Shown in pieces: positions 8,771-17,190 of a DNA stretch of 64,000 nt (position 1 is its first letter; every line of letters starts with the position of its first letter). The notes beneath the pieces were generated by a model that saw only the letters and a program-made list of their open reading frames with translations, had not been told where the DNA came from and ran no database searches. The stretch comes from Granulosicoccus sp045106855 (GTDB lineage Bacteria; Pseudomonadota; Gammaproteobacteria; Granulosicoccales; Granulosicoccaceae), in contig JBGCFI010000046.1 of the NCBI GenBank assembly GCA_045106855.1, forward strand, positions 1-64,000, in the 5' to 3' direction. The position numbers and the translations under genes are program-made.

Positions 8771-10495
8771 ATGTCAGGTTCAAACGGTGCACAAGCACAG
8801 ATGGTCGATGAGTCATCGTTTTCAGCAGTGAACTCATCGTTCAATCCCATTCGACCGAAATCGACTACGGTACCGGTTGCGAATACAATACCGGCAGCTG
8901 ACCCTGTTGATACAACTGAAGGTACTGATACGACACCTACAGCGATCACGAGCGATGCCGCAAACGCTGCAAATTTTGAAACTGTTGACGAGACACCCAA
9001 ATCCCTCGAGACCTCGATTTACGGTTCTTTCTCCATCGGGACATCCGAATTTGCGTTACCAGTGAGCGTTGTTCAACAAGTCGTCAATGAGCCTGAAAAT
9101 TATAGCTCTGTGCCACTTTCACCTGACTTCCTTCTCGGACTTTTTAACCTGCGAGGCAATGTCATACCGGTCGTAGACCTAAGCCGCATTTTCAAGCTGG
9201 AATCTCAAGCAAAGAGTGAAGACACTGACGGTACCGTTTATACCACACGAAAAGTTGCCATTCTTGAACACGGAAATCTTTGCCTTGGGCTGCTATTCGA
9301 TTCAACAGGCGAAGTATTTAATGAGAATGAGGTGGAAACCTGTCTCTTCGAGAACCATCGAACAACCATACAGGATCAGGTCATAGCAGGCGTTTTCAAA
9401 ATGGATGGCGGCAGCCGGATTGTTCAACTACTGGACGTGGCAGGTATGCTTCAACTGGATCGGATACCACAGAGTACACACCAGGGTGAAATATCCTCAT
9501 CTACCCGAAGGCGTGGAAAACGCCAGCAATGCATTTCATTTGAGGTCGGCAATTCTTGTTGTGCTCTGGATATCGGTGCGATTAAAGAAATAGTGAATAT
9601 AGGCTGCATTGAGAATACTGTTCTTGCGGGCAGCTTGTGTCTGGGTGCAATAGACATTCGTGGCAACACTGTACCTATTGTAAATTTCAGCCTGTTACTG
9701 GGCTACAGTGATTCGTCCAACCACGAAATCCATGAATCCGATTCACACCGGGTAATTATCATGAAAGTGGGTGACAATTTATTTGGCTTACTGGTTAACC
9801 GAATAAACAATATCGTTTCGTTTTTCGAGGATGAGCTGATCCCTTTTCCGGTTCTCGGTGACCACAAAACTGCCATGTTTAAAGGTTGTGTATCGTTGGA
9901 AGCCCAGGATCTGGAAACGATACTATTGGAGCAAAGTGAAATTTTCTCGAATGAGGAAATTCAGGCAATTACAAAAGGGCACAGTGCACTTTTCAAAGAT
10001 GCCAGAGAGCTTTCATACACCGAGAAACAAGGATCGCTCAATCGTAAAACCCTGATAACTTTTTCACTGGATAATCGATATGGCCTAGACATAAGTGATG
10101 TAAAGGAAGTTATTGATTACCCCACAGATCTTATAAAGACACCCACGATAACAACACATATTCGAGGCATGGCTAATCTTCGAGGAGAACTTGTCGCCAT
10201 AATCGATACGCGTGTGTTGTATGACCTTGAGCCATTTTCCGATCATGGCAATACAAAAGTACTGGTGTTCGAAGTGGCTAATGTCAAGTACGGACTCATG
10301 GTCGACTCCGTTGATTCGATAGTACCTTTCCGTGAATCTGATTCCATCGAAATACCGCATATGGTGTTCAGTGAGAAAGACGGTGTTATCGACAAGGACG
10401 TAAAAGAAGCCATCATGATAAAAACCGGAACCGAACACCAGACTGTCTGTGTGCTAAACCTCGAGTCAGTGTCCAGCCGTGCAAGCTCCGATTAA
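8771..10495 (+). CDS. Triple-domain CheW-like adaptor protein
   Basis: A 574-residue protein with a low-complexity Ser/Thr/Ala-rich N-terminus (1-80) and three CheW-like domains at about 83-228, 252-393 and 426-568. Each has the conserved (I/F)-x-(L/I)RG-x-x-(I/V)P-type strand: GLFNLRGNVIPVVDL (123-137), GAIDIRGNTVPIVNF (292-306) and GMANLRGELVAIIDT (466-480). CheW couples receptors to the kinase CheA; ordinary CheW is one domain of about 160 residues. Three fused copies could crosslink several receptor tips or kinases. It starts 15 nt after cheD, with CGGAGA upstream, and is the last gene of the operon. No response-regulator domain is attached, so it is not CheV. Confidence 0.92.
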   Translation: MSGSNGAQAQMVDESSFSAVNSSFNPIRPKSTTVPVANTIPAADPVDTTEGTDTTPTAITSDAANAANFETVDETPKSLETSIYGSFSIGTSEFALPVSVVQQVVNEPENYSSVPLSPDFLLGLFNLRGNVIPVVDLSRIFKLESQAKSEDTDGTVYTTRKVAILEHGNLCLGLLFDSTGEVFNENEVETCLFENHRTTIQDQVIAGVFKMDGGSRIVQLLDVAGMLQLDRIPQSTHQGEISSSTRRRGKRQQCISFEVGNSCCALDIGAIKEIVNIGCIENTVLAGSLCLGAIDIRGNTVPIVNFSLLLGYSDSSNHEIHESDSHRVIIMKVGDNLFGLLVNRINNIVSFFEDELIPFPVLGDHKTAMFKGCVSLEAQDLETILLEQSEIFSNEEIQAITKGHSALFKDARELSYTEKQGSLNRKTLITFSLDNRYGLDISDVKEVIDYPTDLIKTPTITTHIRGMANLRGELVAIIDTRVLYDLEPFSDHGNTKVLVFEVANVKYGLMVDSVDSIVPFRESDSIEIPHMVFSEKDGVIDKDVKEAIMIKTGTEHQTVCVLNLESVSSRASSD

Positions 10496-10525
10496 CCAGA
10501 TACTCTAAGCAAAGAAAACGGATGC

Positions 10526-11296
10526 CTAACGCGCAAACTCAGGAGGTCGCTTTTCGCTGAAAGCGCGCATGCCCTCTTTTTGATCTTCGGTGCCAAACAA
10601 GGCATAGAATGAGTGTCTCTCTATCGAGAGACCCTGTTCTAATGTTGTGTTGTTCGCCGCTTCAACAGCCTCTCTTGCCAACAGGATCGCAGATGCAGAA
10701 TACCCGGCAATCGTTTTTGCAACGCCCAGAACCTCGCCCTCCAGATCCGCAAGCGGTACAACGCGCGCAACCAAACCGGCACGTTCAGCCTCATCGGCCT
10801 TCATCATCCGGCCGGTGATACACATGTCCATCGCCTTTGCCTTGCCAACCAGACGCGTCAGACGCTGCGTACCACCCAACCCAGGAAGTGTACCAATGCG
10901 TATCTCCGGTTGGCCGAATTGGGCATTATCCGCGCATATGATGAAATCGCACATCATGGCAATTTCACAGCCGCCTCCTAGAGCATAGCCAGCGACGGCA
11001 GCAATTGTGGGTGTGCGGCATTTGGCAATACAGGTCCAGTCATCAAGAAAGTTCTGTTCCAGTGCATCGAGAAATTCAACATCCAGCATTTCCTTGATAT
11101 CTGCACCAGCCGCAAAGCTCTTTTCAGAACCTGTCAGAATTATTGCCCGCACATCTGGATTCTCTTCCCAGCTCCCAATGACGGTTTTTACTTCACGCAT
11201 CATTTGCTGATTAAGCGCATTCATTGCCTCCGGCCTGTTCAATGTCAATATCCCGACATTGTCTTCGACGCGAATTACTATGGTTTCAAATGTCAT
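10526..11296 (-). CDS. Enoyl-CoA hydratase
   Basis: A 256-residue crotonase-family enzyme of typical length. The oxyanion-hole segments are present: FAAGADIKEM (61-70) and AVAGYALGGGCEIA (100-113). The catalytic glutamate pair is Glu111 and Glu131, spaced 20 residues as in rat enoyl-CoA hydratase (Glu144/Glu164), followed by RIGTLPGLGGTQRL. It hydrates 2-trans-enoyl-CoA to 3-hydroxyacyl-CoA in beta-oxidation or amino-acid breakdown. ATG start at 11296; divergent from the DUF952 gene across 99 nt. The close match to PaaF/FadB-type short-chain hydratases makes hydratase activity likely; chain length is unknown. Confidence 0.9.
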   Translation of the reverse strand: MTFETIVIRVEDNVGILTLNRPEAMNALNQQMMREVKTVIGSWEENPDVRAIILTGSEKSFAAGADIKEMLDVEFLDALEQNFLDDWTCIAKCRTPTIAAVAGYALGGGCEIAMMCDFIICADNAQFGQPEIRIGTLPGLGGTQRLTRLVGKAKAMDMCITGRMMKADEAERAGLVARVVPLADLEGEVLGVAKTIAGYSASAILLAREAVEAANNTTLEQGLSIERHSFYALFGTEDQKEGMRAFSEKRPPEFAR

Positions 11297-11395
11297 CAGG
11301 TAGAATATCCGGCTTGTTCATTGAACGCCATCCTTGCAGGCGCAGCTTAGCGGGTCAAGCATCTTCACAATCAAGTCACTTTACTAACTTCATAC

Positions 11396-11740
11396 ATGGT
11401 TTCGGACGCAACTATTTTCCACATAGCTCTTGATAAAGACATAGAGACTTATCAGATTTCCGGCGAATACCGGTGTGCATCACTGGAAGCTGAAGGGTTT
11501 ATCCATTGTTGCGACCAGGAACAGCTCAGAGGTGTGGTCAATCGATACTATGTGGACGTTGATAACGTGCAACTGATGCTGCTGAATCCTGACAAGCTTG
11601 ATGTGCCGCTCATCCGGGAAAACACGGTAGGTGGCAGCGAGCTATTCCCCCACCTTTACGGACCCATCAATGCAGCCGCCATACAGAACATAGTACCGTT
11701 TGGCCTTTCATCCTCAGAACGACAGGGTTTATCTGAATGA
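11396..11740 (+). CDS. DUF952 family protein
   Basis: A 114-residue protein matching DUF952: IFHIA near the start, then E-x-E-GFIHC (about 36-41), a central VNRYY helix, LMLLNPDKL, and FPHLYGPI near residues 85-93. The family is widespread and small; its biochemical role is not established as far as I know. Its stop overlaps the ATG of the next gene (ATGA), so the two are translationally coupled, and a role linked to that crotonase-fold hydrolase is possible. Cytoplasmic, no signal peptide. Confidence 0.82.
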   Translation: MVSDATIFHIALDKDIETYQISGEYRCASLEAEGFIHCCDQEQLRGVVNRYYVDVDNVQLMLLNPDKLDVPLIRENTVGGSELFPHLYGPINAAAIQNIVPFGLSSSERQGLSE

Positions 11741-12744
11741 CGTTAGTCAAGTTACAGCAAAACGGAGCCATCGGCGAGCTGATGCTGTGCAGCCCAAAGA
11801 CGCTCAATGCGTTGACACACACCGATATCCAAGCCGTGCGATCAGGACTTGCCCGGTTCGAGGCAGACGCAACAGTGCGTGCCATTGTAATCCGGTCGGA
11901 TAGTGAACGAGCCTTCTGTGCGGGTGGTGACATGAAAAGGATCCGCGAACACATACTGGCTAAACGTTTTGATGACATCGAACGCTTTTTTACCGATGAA
12001 TACGCCTTGAATCTGGCAATTTCACGCTGCCAGAAACCCTATATTGCGTTGATGAACGGAATAGCCATGGGCGGTGGCCTGGGTATATCCGTGCACGGTC
12101 ACTTCAGGGTGGTTTCCGAAAATTCACGGCTGGCAATGCCAGAATCCCGCATCGGTTTTTTCGCTGACGTTGGAGCAAGCTATTTTCTGCCAAAACTTCC
12201 GCATCGCGCAGGATACTGGTTAGGACTGACGTCCGTTTCAGTAAAGGGCCATGAAGCGTTGCTGGTAGGGCTTGCCACCCACTACATCAAAAGCGAGAGT
12301 TTCGGCGCTTTACAAGAGGAACTTGCAGCCAGGCTGCTGGCGCTGGATTGTGATGCCCCCAAAGAGGAAATGCACAATGCCGTGCGCAGTACGCTAGATG
12401 CATTCTCAGCCCCGTGTCCGGATGATAATTTCGTGACGATCCTTGCGCAACGTGAACAGTGGTTTGCAGATAACAGTCTTGACGCCATTCAAGATCGCCT
12501 TGCCGCTGCGACAAATGCCGGGGACGAGGACGCAGCGCAGCTGCTAGCATTGCTGGAAGCGGGGTCGCCCTATTCAGCGCGCTCCCTGATGAGCTTGCTG
12601 GAGAACGCATCGAACAAGACTCTGCAACAGTGTCTGGAGCTCGAACTTGCACTCGGTGCCGAAGCCGTTCGTTATCCTGACTGTGCAGAAGGTGTACGCG
12701 CTGTTCTGGTTGACAAGGACCAGAGCCCTGCCTGGGCACGCTAG
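11737..12744 (+). CDS. 3-hydroxyisobutyryl-CoA hydrolase-like crotonase
   Basis: A 335-residue crotonase-fold protein of the 3-hydroxyisobutyryl-CoA hydrolase type. Features of that branch are FCAGGDMKRIRE (60-71), the Y-x-LN-x-x-I helix, NGIAMGGGLGISVHG (107-121), and MPESRIGFFADVGASYFLP with Glu136 and Asp144, the same 8-residue spacing as the catalytic Glu169/Asp177 of human HIBCH; GLATHYI follows. This enzyme removes CoA in valine degradation. It is somewhat shorter than the usual 350-380 residues, mainly at the C-terminus. Its ATG overlaps the DUF952 stop by 4 nt. It could also be an enoyl-CoA hydratase/isomerase of the same branch; I favour the hydrolase. Confidence 0.82.
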   Translation: MTLVKLQQNGAIGELMLCSPKTLNALTHTDIQAVRSGLARFEADATVRAIVIRSDSERAFCAGGDMKRIREHILAKRFDDIERFFTDEYALNLAISRCQKPYIALMNGIAMGGGLGISVHGHFRVVSENSRLAMPESRIGFFADVGASYFLPKLPHRAGYWLGLTSVSVKGHEALLVGLATHYIKSESFGALQEELAARLLALDCDAPKEEMHNAVRSTLDAFSAPCPDDNFVTILAQREQWFADNSLDAIQDRLAAATNAGDEDAAQLLALLEAGSPYSARSLMSLLENASNKTLQQCLELELALGAEAVRYPDCAEGVRAVLVDKDQSPAWAR

Positions 12745-12813
12745 AGAACAGTCAGGAAAGCCATTGCTTCCGCTTTAACAAGATTTCCTGTATTCGCAGC
12801 TTACCTGTCTAAG

Positions 12814-14598
12814 CTACAGCTGCGCTACATCCAGGCTGATGGTGCTTTCTGCGGACTCTACAATGATGACCTCGCTGGCTTCAACTAACGGCAGCATACG
12901 CTCTGCATAATAGCGAGCCAACATGATTCTTGCGTCTAGAAATGCCTCATCCGCGCCGCTGTCCTGCTTGAGTTTATAGGCTGCCAACGCAGAACGAGCC
13001 AACATCCAGCCGCCAGCCAATCTGCCTTGCATCATGAGAAACTCAACCGATGTAGCCGATGGCAAAGTCGCATCATTCTGTCCCAGTAACCACTGAGTAG
13101 CTTTTTCAGCTGCTGCCATTGCAGGCTCGAAGCGTTTACAGATTGCTTTCATATCCAGATGATCCAGCTGACTGATCTGCTCTAAGACATCTTTCATGTC
13201 AGCCTGGAGTTCAGCGAGACCCTTACCCCCGTCACGTGCCGTTTTTCGTCCGATAAGATCGTTGGCCTGAATCGCCGTGGTGCCTTCATAGATAGGCGTA
13301 ATACGAGCGTCTCGTAAAAACTGTGCAGCTCCTGTCTCTTCAATAAATCCCATGCCGCCATGAACCTGCACACCTAATGAACACAGCTCGACTCCCATCT
13401 CGGTGGACCAGCCTTTCACCAGAGGCGTCAGTAATTCCCCACGGCGTTTCATTTTATCCCGCGTTGCCTCGTCGCTATGACGAGAGGCAATATCAAAGGC
13501 GGCTGCACATTCAAGTCCAAGCCCTCGCATCGCCTCGATATTGGAGCGCATCGTCATCAGGATGCGGCGAACATCGGGGTGGTTGATAATACTTTGATCA
13601 TCCGCTCCCTTACCTAACAAGGTCTTGCCCTGCTTACGATCGCGAGCATAGGCAAGCGCTTGTTGATAGGCGCGCTCCGCAATACCGTAGCCTTCGACGC
13701 CAACAGCGTGGCGCGCCTGATTCATCATGGTGAACATATACGCAAGCCCATGATGCTCCTTGCCTACCAGATAACCCACAGCCCCTGCCTTGTCTCCATA
13801 GGACATGACACAGGTAGGGCTGGCGTGAATGCCGAGCTTATGTTCTATGGAAACGCAGTTGACATCATTGCGCTCTCCCAGAGATCCGTCTTCATTTATC
13901 AGGAACTTGGGCACTATGAATAAGGAAATGCCCTTGACCCCTTCCGGTGCATCCGGCAATCGAGCCAAAACCATATGGATGATGTTTTCAGTCAGGTCGT
14001 GTTCACCATAAGTGATGTAGATCTTCTGTCCTTGAATCAGGTAGTGGTCACCAGCTGGCTCAGCGCGAGTCCTGACCGCAGCAAGATCGGAGCCTGCCTG
14101 CGGCTCTGTAAGGTTCATCGTGCCGGACCAGACACCTTCTACCATTTTGGGTAAATATCGCTGCTTGAGTTCTTCAGAAGCATGATGCTCGATAGCATCT
14201 ACAGCACCTTGCGTTAACAGTGGGCAAAGTCCAAACGACATATTCGCGCTATGCCACATCTCTTGAACTGCTGCCGCAACCGTCATAGGCAGGCCCTGAC
14301 CTCCGTACTCGGTAGAGAACGATAAACTTCCCCAGCCACTGTCAACGAACTGTGCGTAGGCTTCTTTCCAACCGTCGGGAGTGGTTACTTCGCCATCGTT
14401 CCACTGGCTGCCCTGTTGATCACCAACCCAATTCAGCGGTGCGAGCACATCGGTCGTGAACTTTGCCGACTCATCCAGGATAGCCTCCACAAGATCCGCG
14501 CTTGCTTCTTCAAAGCCTTCAAGTTGCGCAAGATTTTCAAGTCCGACAACGTGGTTGAGTACGAACGCAATGTCCTTCACCGGTGCTGTGTAACTCAT
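12814..14598 (-). CDS. Acyl-CoA dehydrogenase of the DmdC type (long form)
   Basis: A 594-residue acyl-CoA dehydrogenase, about 200 residues longer than ordinary ones because of an N-terminal segment and a C-terminal extra domain; this is the layout of DmdC, 3-methylmercaptopropionyl-CoA dehydrogenase. NLTEPQAGSDLA carries the flavin/substrate loop. HGGMGFIEETGAAQFLRD is followed by ITPIYEGTTAIQA with Glu438 at the place of the catalytic base (DmdC Glu435). The related long enzymes AidB and VLCAD differ at the N-terminus. DmdC acts in demethylation-type DMSP breakdown, but many paralogues act on other acyl-CoAs, so the substrate is open; no dmdA, dmdB or dmdD is in the window. It starts 12 nt after a coiled-coil protein gene, itself downstream of etfBA, its expected electron acceptor. 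Confidence 0.88.
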   Translation of the reverse strand: MSYTAPVKDIAFVLNHVVGLENLAQLEGFEEASADLVEAILDESAKFTTDVLAPLNWVGDQQGSQWNDGEVTTPDGWKEAYAQFVDSGWGSLSFSTEYGGQGLPMTVAAAVQEMWHSANMSFGLCPLLTQGAVDAIEHHASEELKQRYLPKMVEGVWSGTMNLTEPQAGSDLAAVRTRAEPAGDHYLIQGQKIYITYGEHDLTENIIHMVLARLPDAPEGVKGISLFIVPKFLINEDGSLGERNDVNCVSIEHKLGIHASPTCVMSYGDKAGAVGYLVGKEHHGLAYMFTMMNQARHAVGVEGYGIAERAYQQALAYARDRKQGKTLLGKGADDQSIINHPDVRRILMTMRSNIEAMRGLGLECAAAFDIASRHSDEATRDKMKRRGELLTPLVKGWSTEMGVELCSLGVQVHGGMGFIEETGAAQFLRDARITPIYEGTTAIQANDLIGRKTARDGGKGLAELQADMKDVLEQISQLDHLDMKAICKRFEPAMAAAEKATQWLLGQNDATLPSATSVEFLMMQGRLAGGWMLARSALAAYKLKQDSGADEAFLDARIMLARYYAERMLPLVEASEVIIVESAESTISLDVAQL

Positions 14599-14610
14599 AG
14601 TCGATGATGC

Positions 14611-15117
14611 CTACTTGTCTTTGTTTGATTGGTTAAAAATGTCGTTAAACTGAGAGAACATGCTCTGCAGCTCATCCACAGCTTTTTCGGCGGCACTTTG
14701 CATACCGGCTGCTGATTCCTGAAACTCTTCAGCCATTTTTGAGCCTCTCTGTTCCCAGAAGTCACGCGCTTCCATCATGGCCAGATTCTGCTTTAGTTGA
14801 ACCTCATCCAGTACGCGCTTCGATTCCTCGCCAGTGCGAGAGATAAAGTCGTCAACAACCACCTTGGAGGCTTCGAGCTTTTCCTGGGCTTCCATGACAC
14901 CTAGATGTGCCTGTAACTGGGCTTCTTCGGCTGAATTGCCCGCCTGTTCCACCGCCTTGTTCAGCAATGTGTTTATCTGCTTCAGGGTTTTTTTGGCAGT
15001 GGCTTTAATCTCGTGAGTATCGTCTGGAATGTCGTCAATGAAGTCATCGACTTTCTCCTGGATAGCTTCTAGCTGCTCCAGAGATTTATCAATCGCTTCC
15101 TTGATTTTGCTATCCAT
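14611..15117 (-). CDS. Coiled-coil, phasin-like hydrophilic protein
   Basis: A 168-residue, strongly charged, almost wholly helical protein with few aromatic residues and no signal peptide. It contains internal repeats: a VDDFI motif near residues 23 and 87, and a QLQAHLGVMEAQEKLE segment echoed by QLKQNLAMMEARDFWE about 35 residues later. The look is that of phasins or small coiled-coil scaffolds, but I do not recognise a named family. Start ATG at 15117 with a near-perfect AGGAGGTG 6 nt upstream, the strongest ribosome-binding site in this area, so the protein may be abundant. It lies between etfA and the DmdC-type dehydrogenase (12-nt gap). Confidence 0.7.
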   Translation of the reverse strand: MDSKIKEAIDKSLEQLEAIQEKVDDFIDDIPDDTHEIKATAKKTLKQINTLLNKAVEQAGNSAEEAQLQAHLGVMEAQEKLEASKVVVDDFISRTGEESKRVLDEVQLKQNLAMMEARDFWEQRGSKMAEEFQESAAGMQSAAEKAVDELQSMFSQFNDIFNQSNKDK

Positions 15118-15180
15118 AGTACACCTCCTGATGGTCGATTCATTGTCAGTATAAACTCGAAAGGAGCTTCTACCCGACGA

Positions 15181-15240
15181 ATCCCGTTTTATTACGGGAT
15201 CCTCGGGGTCTTCGCCTGAATTCGACTTTTTTTCGAATCA
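15181..15240 (-). other. Two short hairpins just after etfA
   Basis: Two dyads lie between etfA and the coiled-coil gene. One spans 15217-15240 (ATTCGA/TCGAAT with a loop of seven T on the plus strand) and covers the etfA stop codon. The other is ATCCCGT/ACGGGAT at 15181-15200 with a 6-nt loop. Neither is followed by a U-run on the minus strand, so they may be partial terminators or mRNA-processing sites that set different levels of etfBA and the downstream genes. Confidence 0.4.
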
Positions 15241-16173
15241 GGAATCCAGCGCGGTAGATAATTCGGGCAAGACATCAAACAGGTCGGCAACCAGACCGTA
15301 ATCAGCCACCTGGAAGATCGGCGCTTCTTCATCCTTGTTGATAGCAACAATAACCTTGCTGTCTTTCATACCAGCCAGATGCTGGATAGCGCCGGAAATT
15401 CCAACGGCCAGGTACAAATCCGGTGCAACCACCTTACCGGTTTGTCCAACCTGGTATTCGTTAGGTACGAATCCGGCATCAACCGCTGCTCGAGAAGCCC
15501 CCACCGCAGCATTGAGTTTTTCAGCAATGTCATCGAGCATGGAGAAATTCTCGCCATTCTGCATCCCGCGCCCACCAGATACAACAATATCGGCACTGGT
15601 CAACTCCGGACGATCTGACTGAGAAAGTTCCTGCCCGACAAAAGAGACCAGCGAACTCGCTTCAGATGATTCAACGTTGTCTATGGAGGCGCTACCACCT
15701 TCAGTCTCGGCAGCATCAAACGACGTAGTACGCACGCCGATGACCTTAACGGCATCAGTACTCTTGACAGTCGCCAGCGCATTACCTGCATAAATGGGAC
15801 GTACGAACGTATCGTCACCTTTCACTTCAATAATATCGGATATACCCGAAACATCGAGGAGTGCAGCGACCCTTGGCATGACATTTTTGCCAGCAGCGGT
15901 GGCTGCAAAAAGTATATGGCTGTAACCTTCAGAGTGCTTGATAACAAGCGAAGAGAGGTTCTCGGCCAACTCGTTGGCATAGGCGGCATCGTCTGCCACC
16001 ATAACTTTAGCTACACCCGTAATCTTTGACGCTTTTTCGGCAACACCTGCAACATCGTTGCCGGCTACCAGCAAATGAATATCGCCGCCAATCTGCGTGG
16101 CCGCTGTGACTACGTTCAGCGTTGCAGGACGAATCTCACCTTCTTCGTGTTCAACCAGAATCAGTATGCTCAT
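15238..16173 (-). CDS. etfA: Electron transfer flavoprotein alpha subunit
   Basis: A 311-residue EtfA of normal length. The C-terminal FAD-binding domain is clear: VSGGRGM, then GQTGKVVAPDLYLAVGISG followed by AIQHLAGM, AINKDEEAPIFQVADYGLV and a final LPEL. ETF alpha/beta carries electrons from acyl-CoA dehydrogenases to ETF-quinone oxidoreductase. It starts 25 nt after etfB and forms an operon with it. Four acyl-CoA dehydrogenase-type genes in this window would depend on it. Of the group I ETF type (housekeeping, not the bifurcating FixAB type) by overall pattern. Confidence 0.95.
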   Translation of the reverse strand: MSILILVEHEEGEIRPATLNVVTAATQIGGDIHLLVAGNDVAGVAEKASKITGVAKVMVADDAAYANELAENLSSLVIKHSEGYSHILFAATAAGKNVMPRVAALLDVSGISDIIEVKGDDTFVRPIYAGNALATVKSTDAVKVIGVRTTSFDAAETEGGSASIDNVESSEASSLVSFVGQELSQSDRPELTSADIVVSGGRGMQNGENFSMLDDIAEKLNAAVGASRAAVDAGFVPNEYQVGQTGKVVAPDLYLAVGISGAIQHLAGMKDSKVIVAINKDEEAPIFQVADYGLVADLFDVLPELSTALDS

Positions 16174-16198
16174 TATATTTTCCCCGTTGAATATTCAG

Positions 16199-16948
16199 TT
16201 AGATGACTTTGGCTTCGTTACGCAGCTTATCGACCAATTCTGCAACACTGCCAACGACAATGCCCGCCTCACGCTTTGATGGCTCATTGACTTCAACGAC
16301 GGATAATCCGCTGGAAACATCCACTCCCGTATCAGCAACAGCGATGACTTCCAGTGGTTTTTTCTTGGCCTTCATGATATTCGGCAACTTGGCGTAACGT
16401 GGCTCGTTCAGACGAAGATCCGTAGTCACAATCGCTGGCATGGTTACTTTGATGGACTCCAGCCCCGCGTCGACTTCACGCGTTACCTTGAGGCTATCGC
16501 CTTCAAATTCGACTTTTGAAGCAAACGTTGCCTGAGCCATGCCGGTGAGCGCAGATAACATCTGCCCTGTCTGGTTTGCATCATCGTCAATCGCTTGTTT
16601 ACCCAGAACAATCAGCCCGGGTGACTCTTTTTCAACCAGATGTTTGAATAGCTTCGCTATAGCCAGAGGTTCCAGCAACTCGTCTGTTTCGATGAGAATA
16701 CCGCGATCTGCCCCCATCGCCAGCGCTGTTCTGATTGTCTCCTGAGACTGGCTGGAGCCGATGGATACTGCGATTACCTCTTCCGCATTGCCGGCTTCCT
16801 TGATTCGCAGAGCCTCCTCCACTGCAATTTCGTCAAACGGATTCATGGACATTTTGACATTTGCCAGTTCGATGCCCGATTTGTCAGCCTTCACCCGGGC
16901 CTTCACGTTGTAGTCCAGAACGCGTTTTACACCTACTAGTATTTTCAT
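16199..16948 (-). CDS. etfB: Electron transfer flavoprotein beta subunit
   Basis: A 249-residue EtfB. It begins MKILVGVKRVLDYNVK, has the adenine-nucleotide binding strand VIAVSIG, the LGKQAIDDDANQTGQMLSALTG segment (which in this family includes the dehydrogenase-recognition and AMP-binding region), and the TTDLRLNEPRYAKLPNIMKAKKKP tail. It pairs with EtfA to hold FAD and AMP. First gene of the etfBA - coiled-coil - DmdC-like gene row. A 14-bp perfect palindrome lies 53 nt upstream of its ATG and is listed as a possible operator. Confidence 0.95.
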   Translation of the reverse strand: MKILVGVKRVLDYNVKARVKADKSGIELANVKMSMNPFDEIAVEEALRIKEAGNAEEVIAVSIGSSQSQETIRTALAMGADRGILIETDELLEPLAIAKLFKHLVEKESPGLIVLGKQAIDDDANQTGQMLSALTGMAQATFASKVEFEGDSLKVTREVDAGLESIKVTMPAIVTTDLRLNEPRYAKLPNIMKAKKKPLEVIAVADTGVDVSSGLSVVEVNEPSKREAGIVVGSVAELVDKLRNEAKVI

Positions 16949-17001
16949 GCCTTAGCTATTTCCTTCATTGTATTCTTTGCAATCCGCGGAATTCTAACCG
17001 T

Positions 17002-17015
17002 TTGAGAGCTCTCAA
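17002..17015. promoter_or_regulatory. 14-bp perfect palindrome upstream of etfB
   Basis: TTGAGAGCTCTCAA is fully self-complementary and sits 53 nt upstream of the etfB start, where a repressor of the electron-transfer operon could bind. It does not match the PsrA, FadR or LiuR sites as I know them. Its regulator is unknown, and it may be chance, though a perfect 14-mer is uncommon. Confidence 0.35.
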
Positions 17016-17190
17016 CGCCATGTTTGTGTAGCAATATTGGCGTTATTGCTATTGTGTCTGTCGTGTTTTCGGTGGCCAGTCGGTGGTACGGAGGTATTGC
17101 TGATCGATTTCCACATCGCTTGTACGACATGACAGGCAATTAAGGTTGCCTGCCCGGTATAAAACCTGCGATGCGAATTGCCAGAATCCG

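Noticed and set aside
12287..12739. Minus-strand frame of 150 codons opposite the 3-hydroxyisobutyryl-CoA hydrolase-like gene
   Set aside because: Antisense to a gene with clear catalytic motifs; composition of a shadow frame.
12814..14598. A complete DMSP demethylation cluster around the DmdC-type gene
   Set aside because: No dmdA, dmdB or dmdD in the window; DmdC-type dehydrogenases have many paralogues with other substrates.
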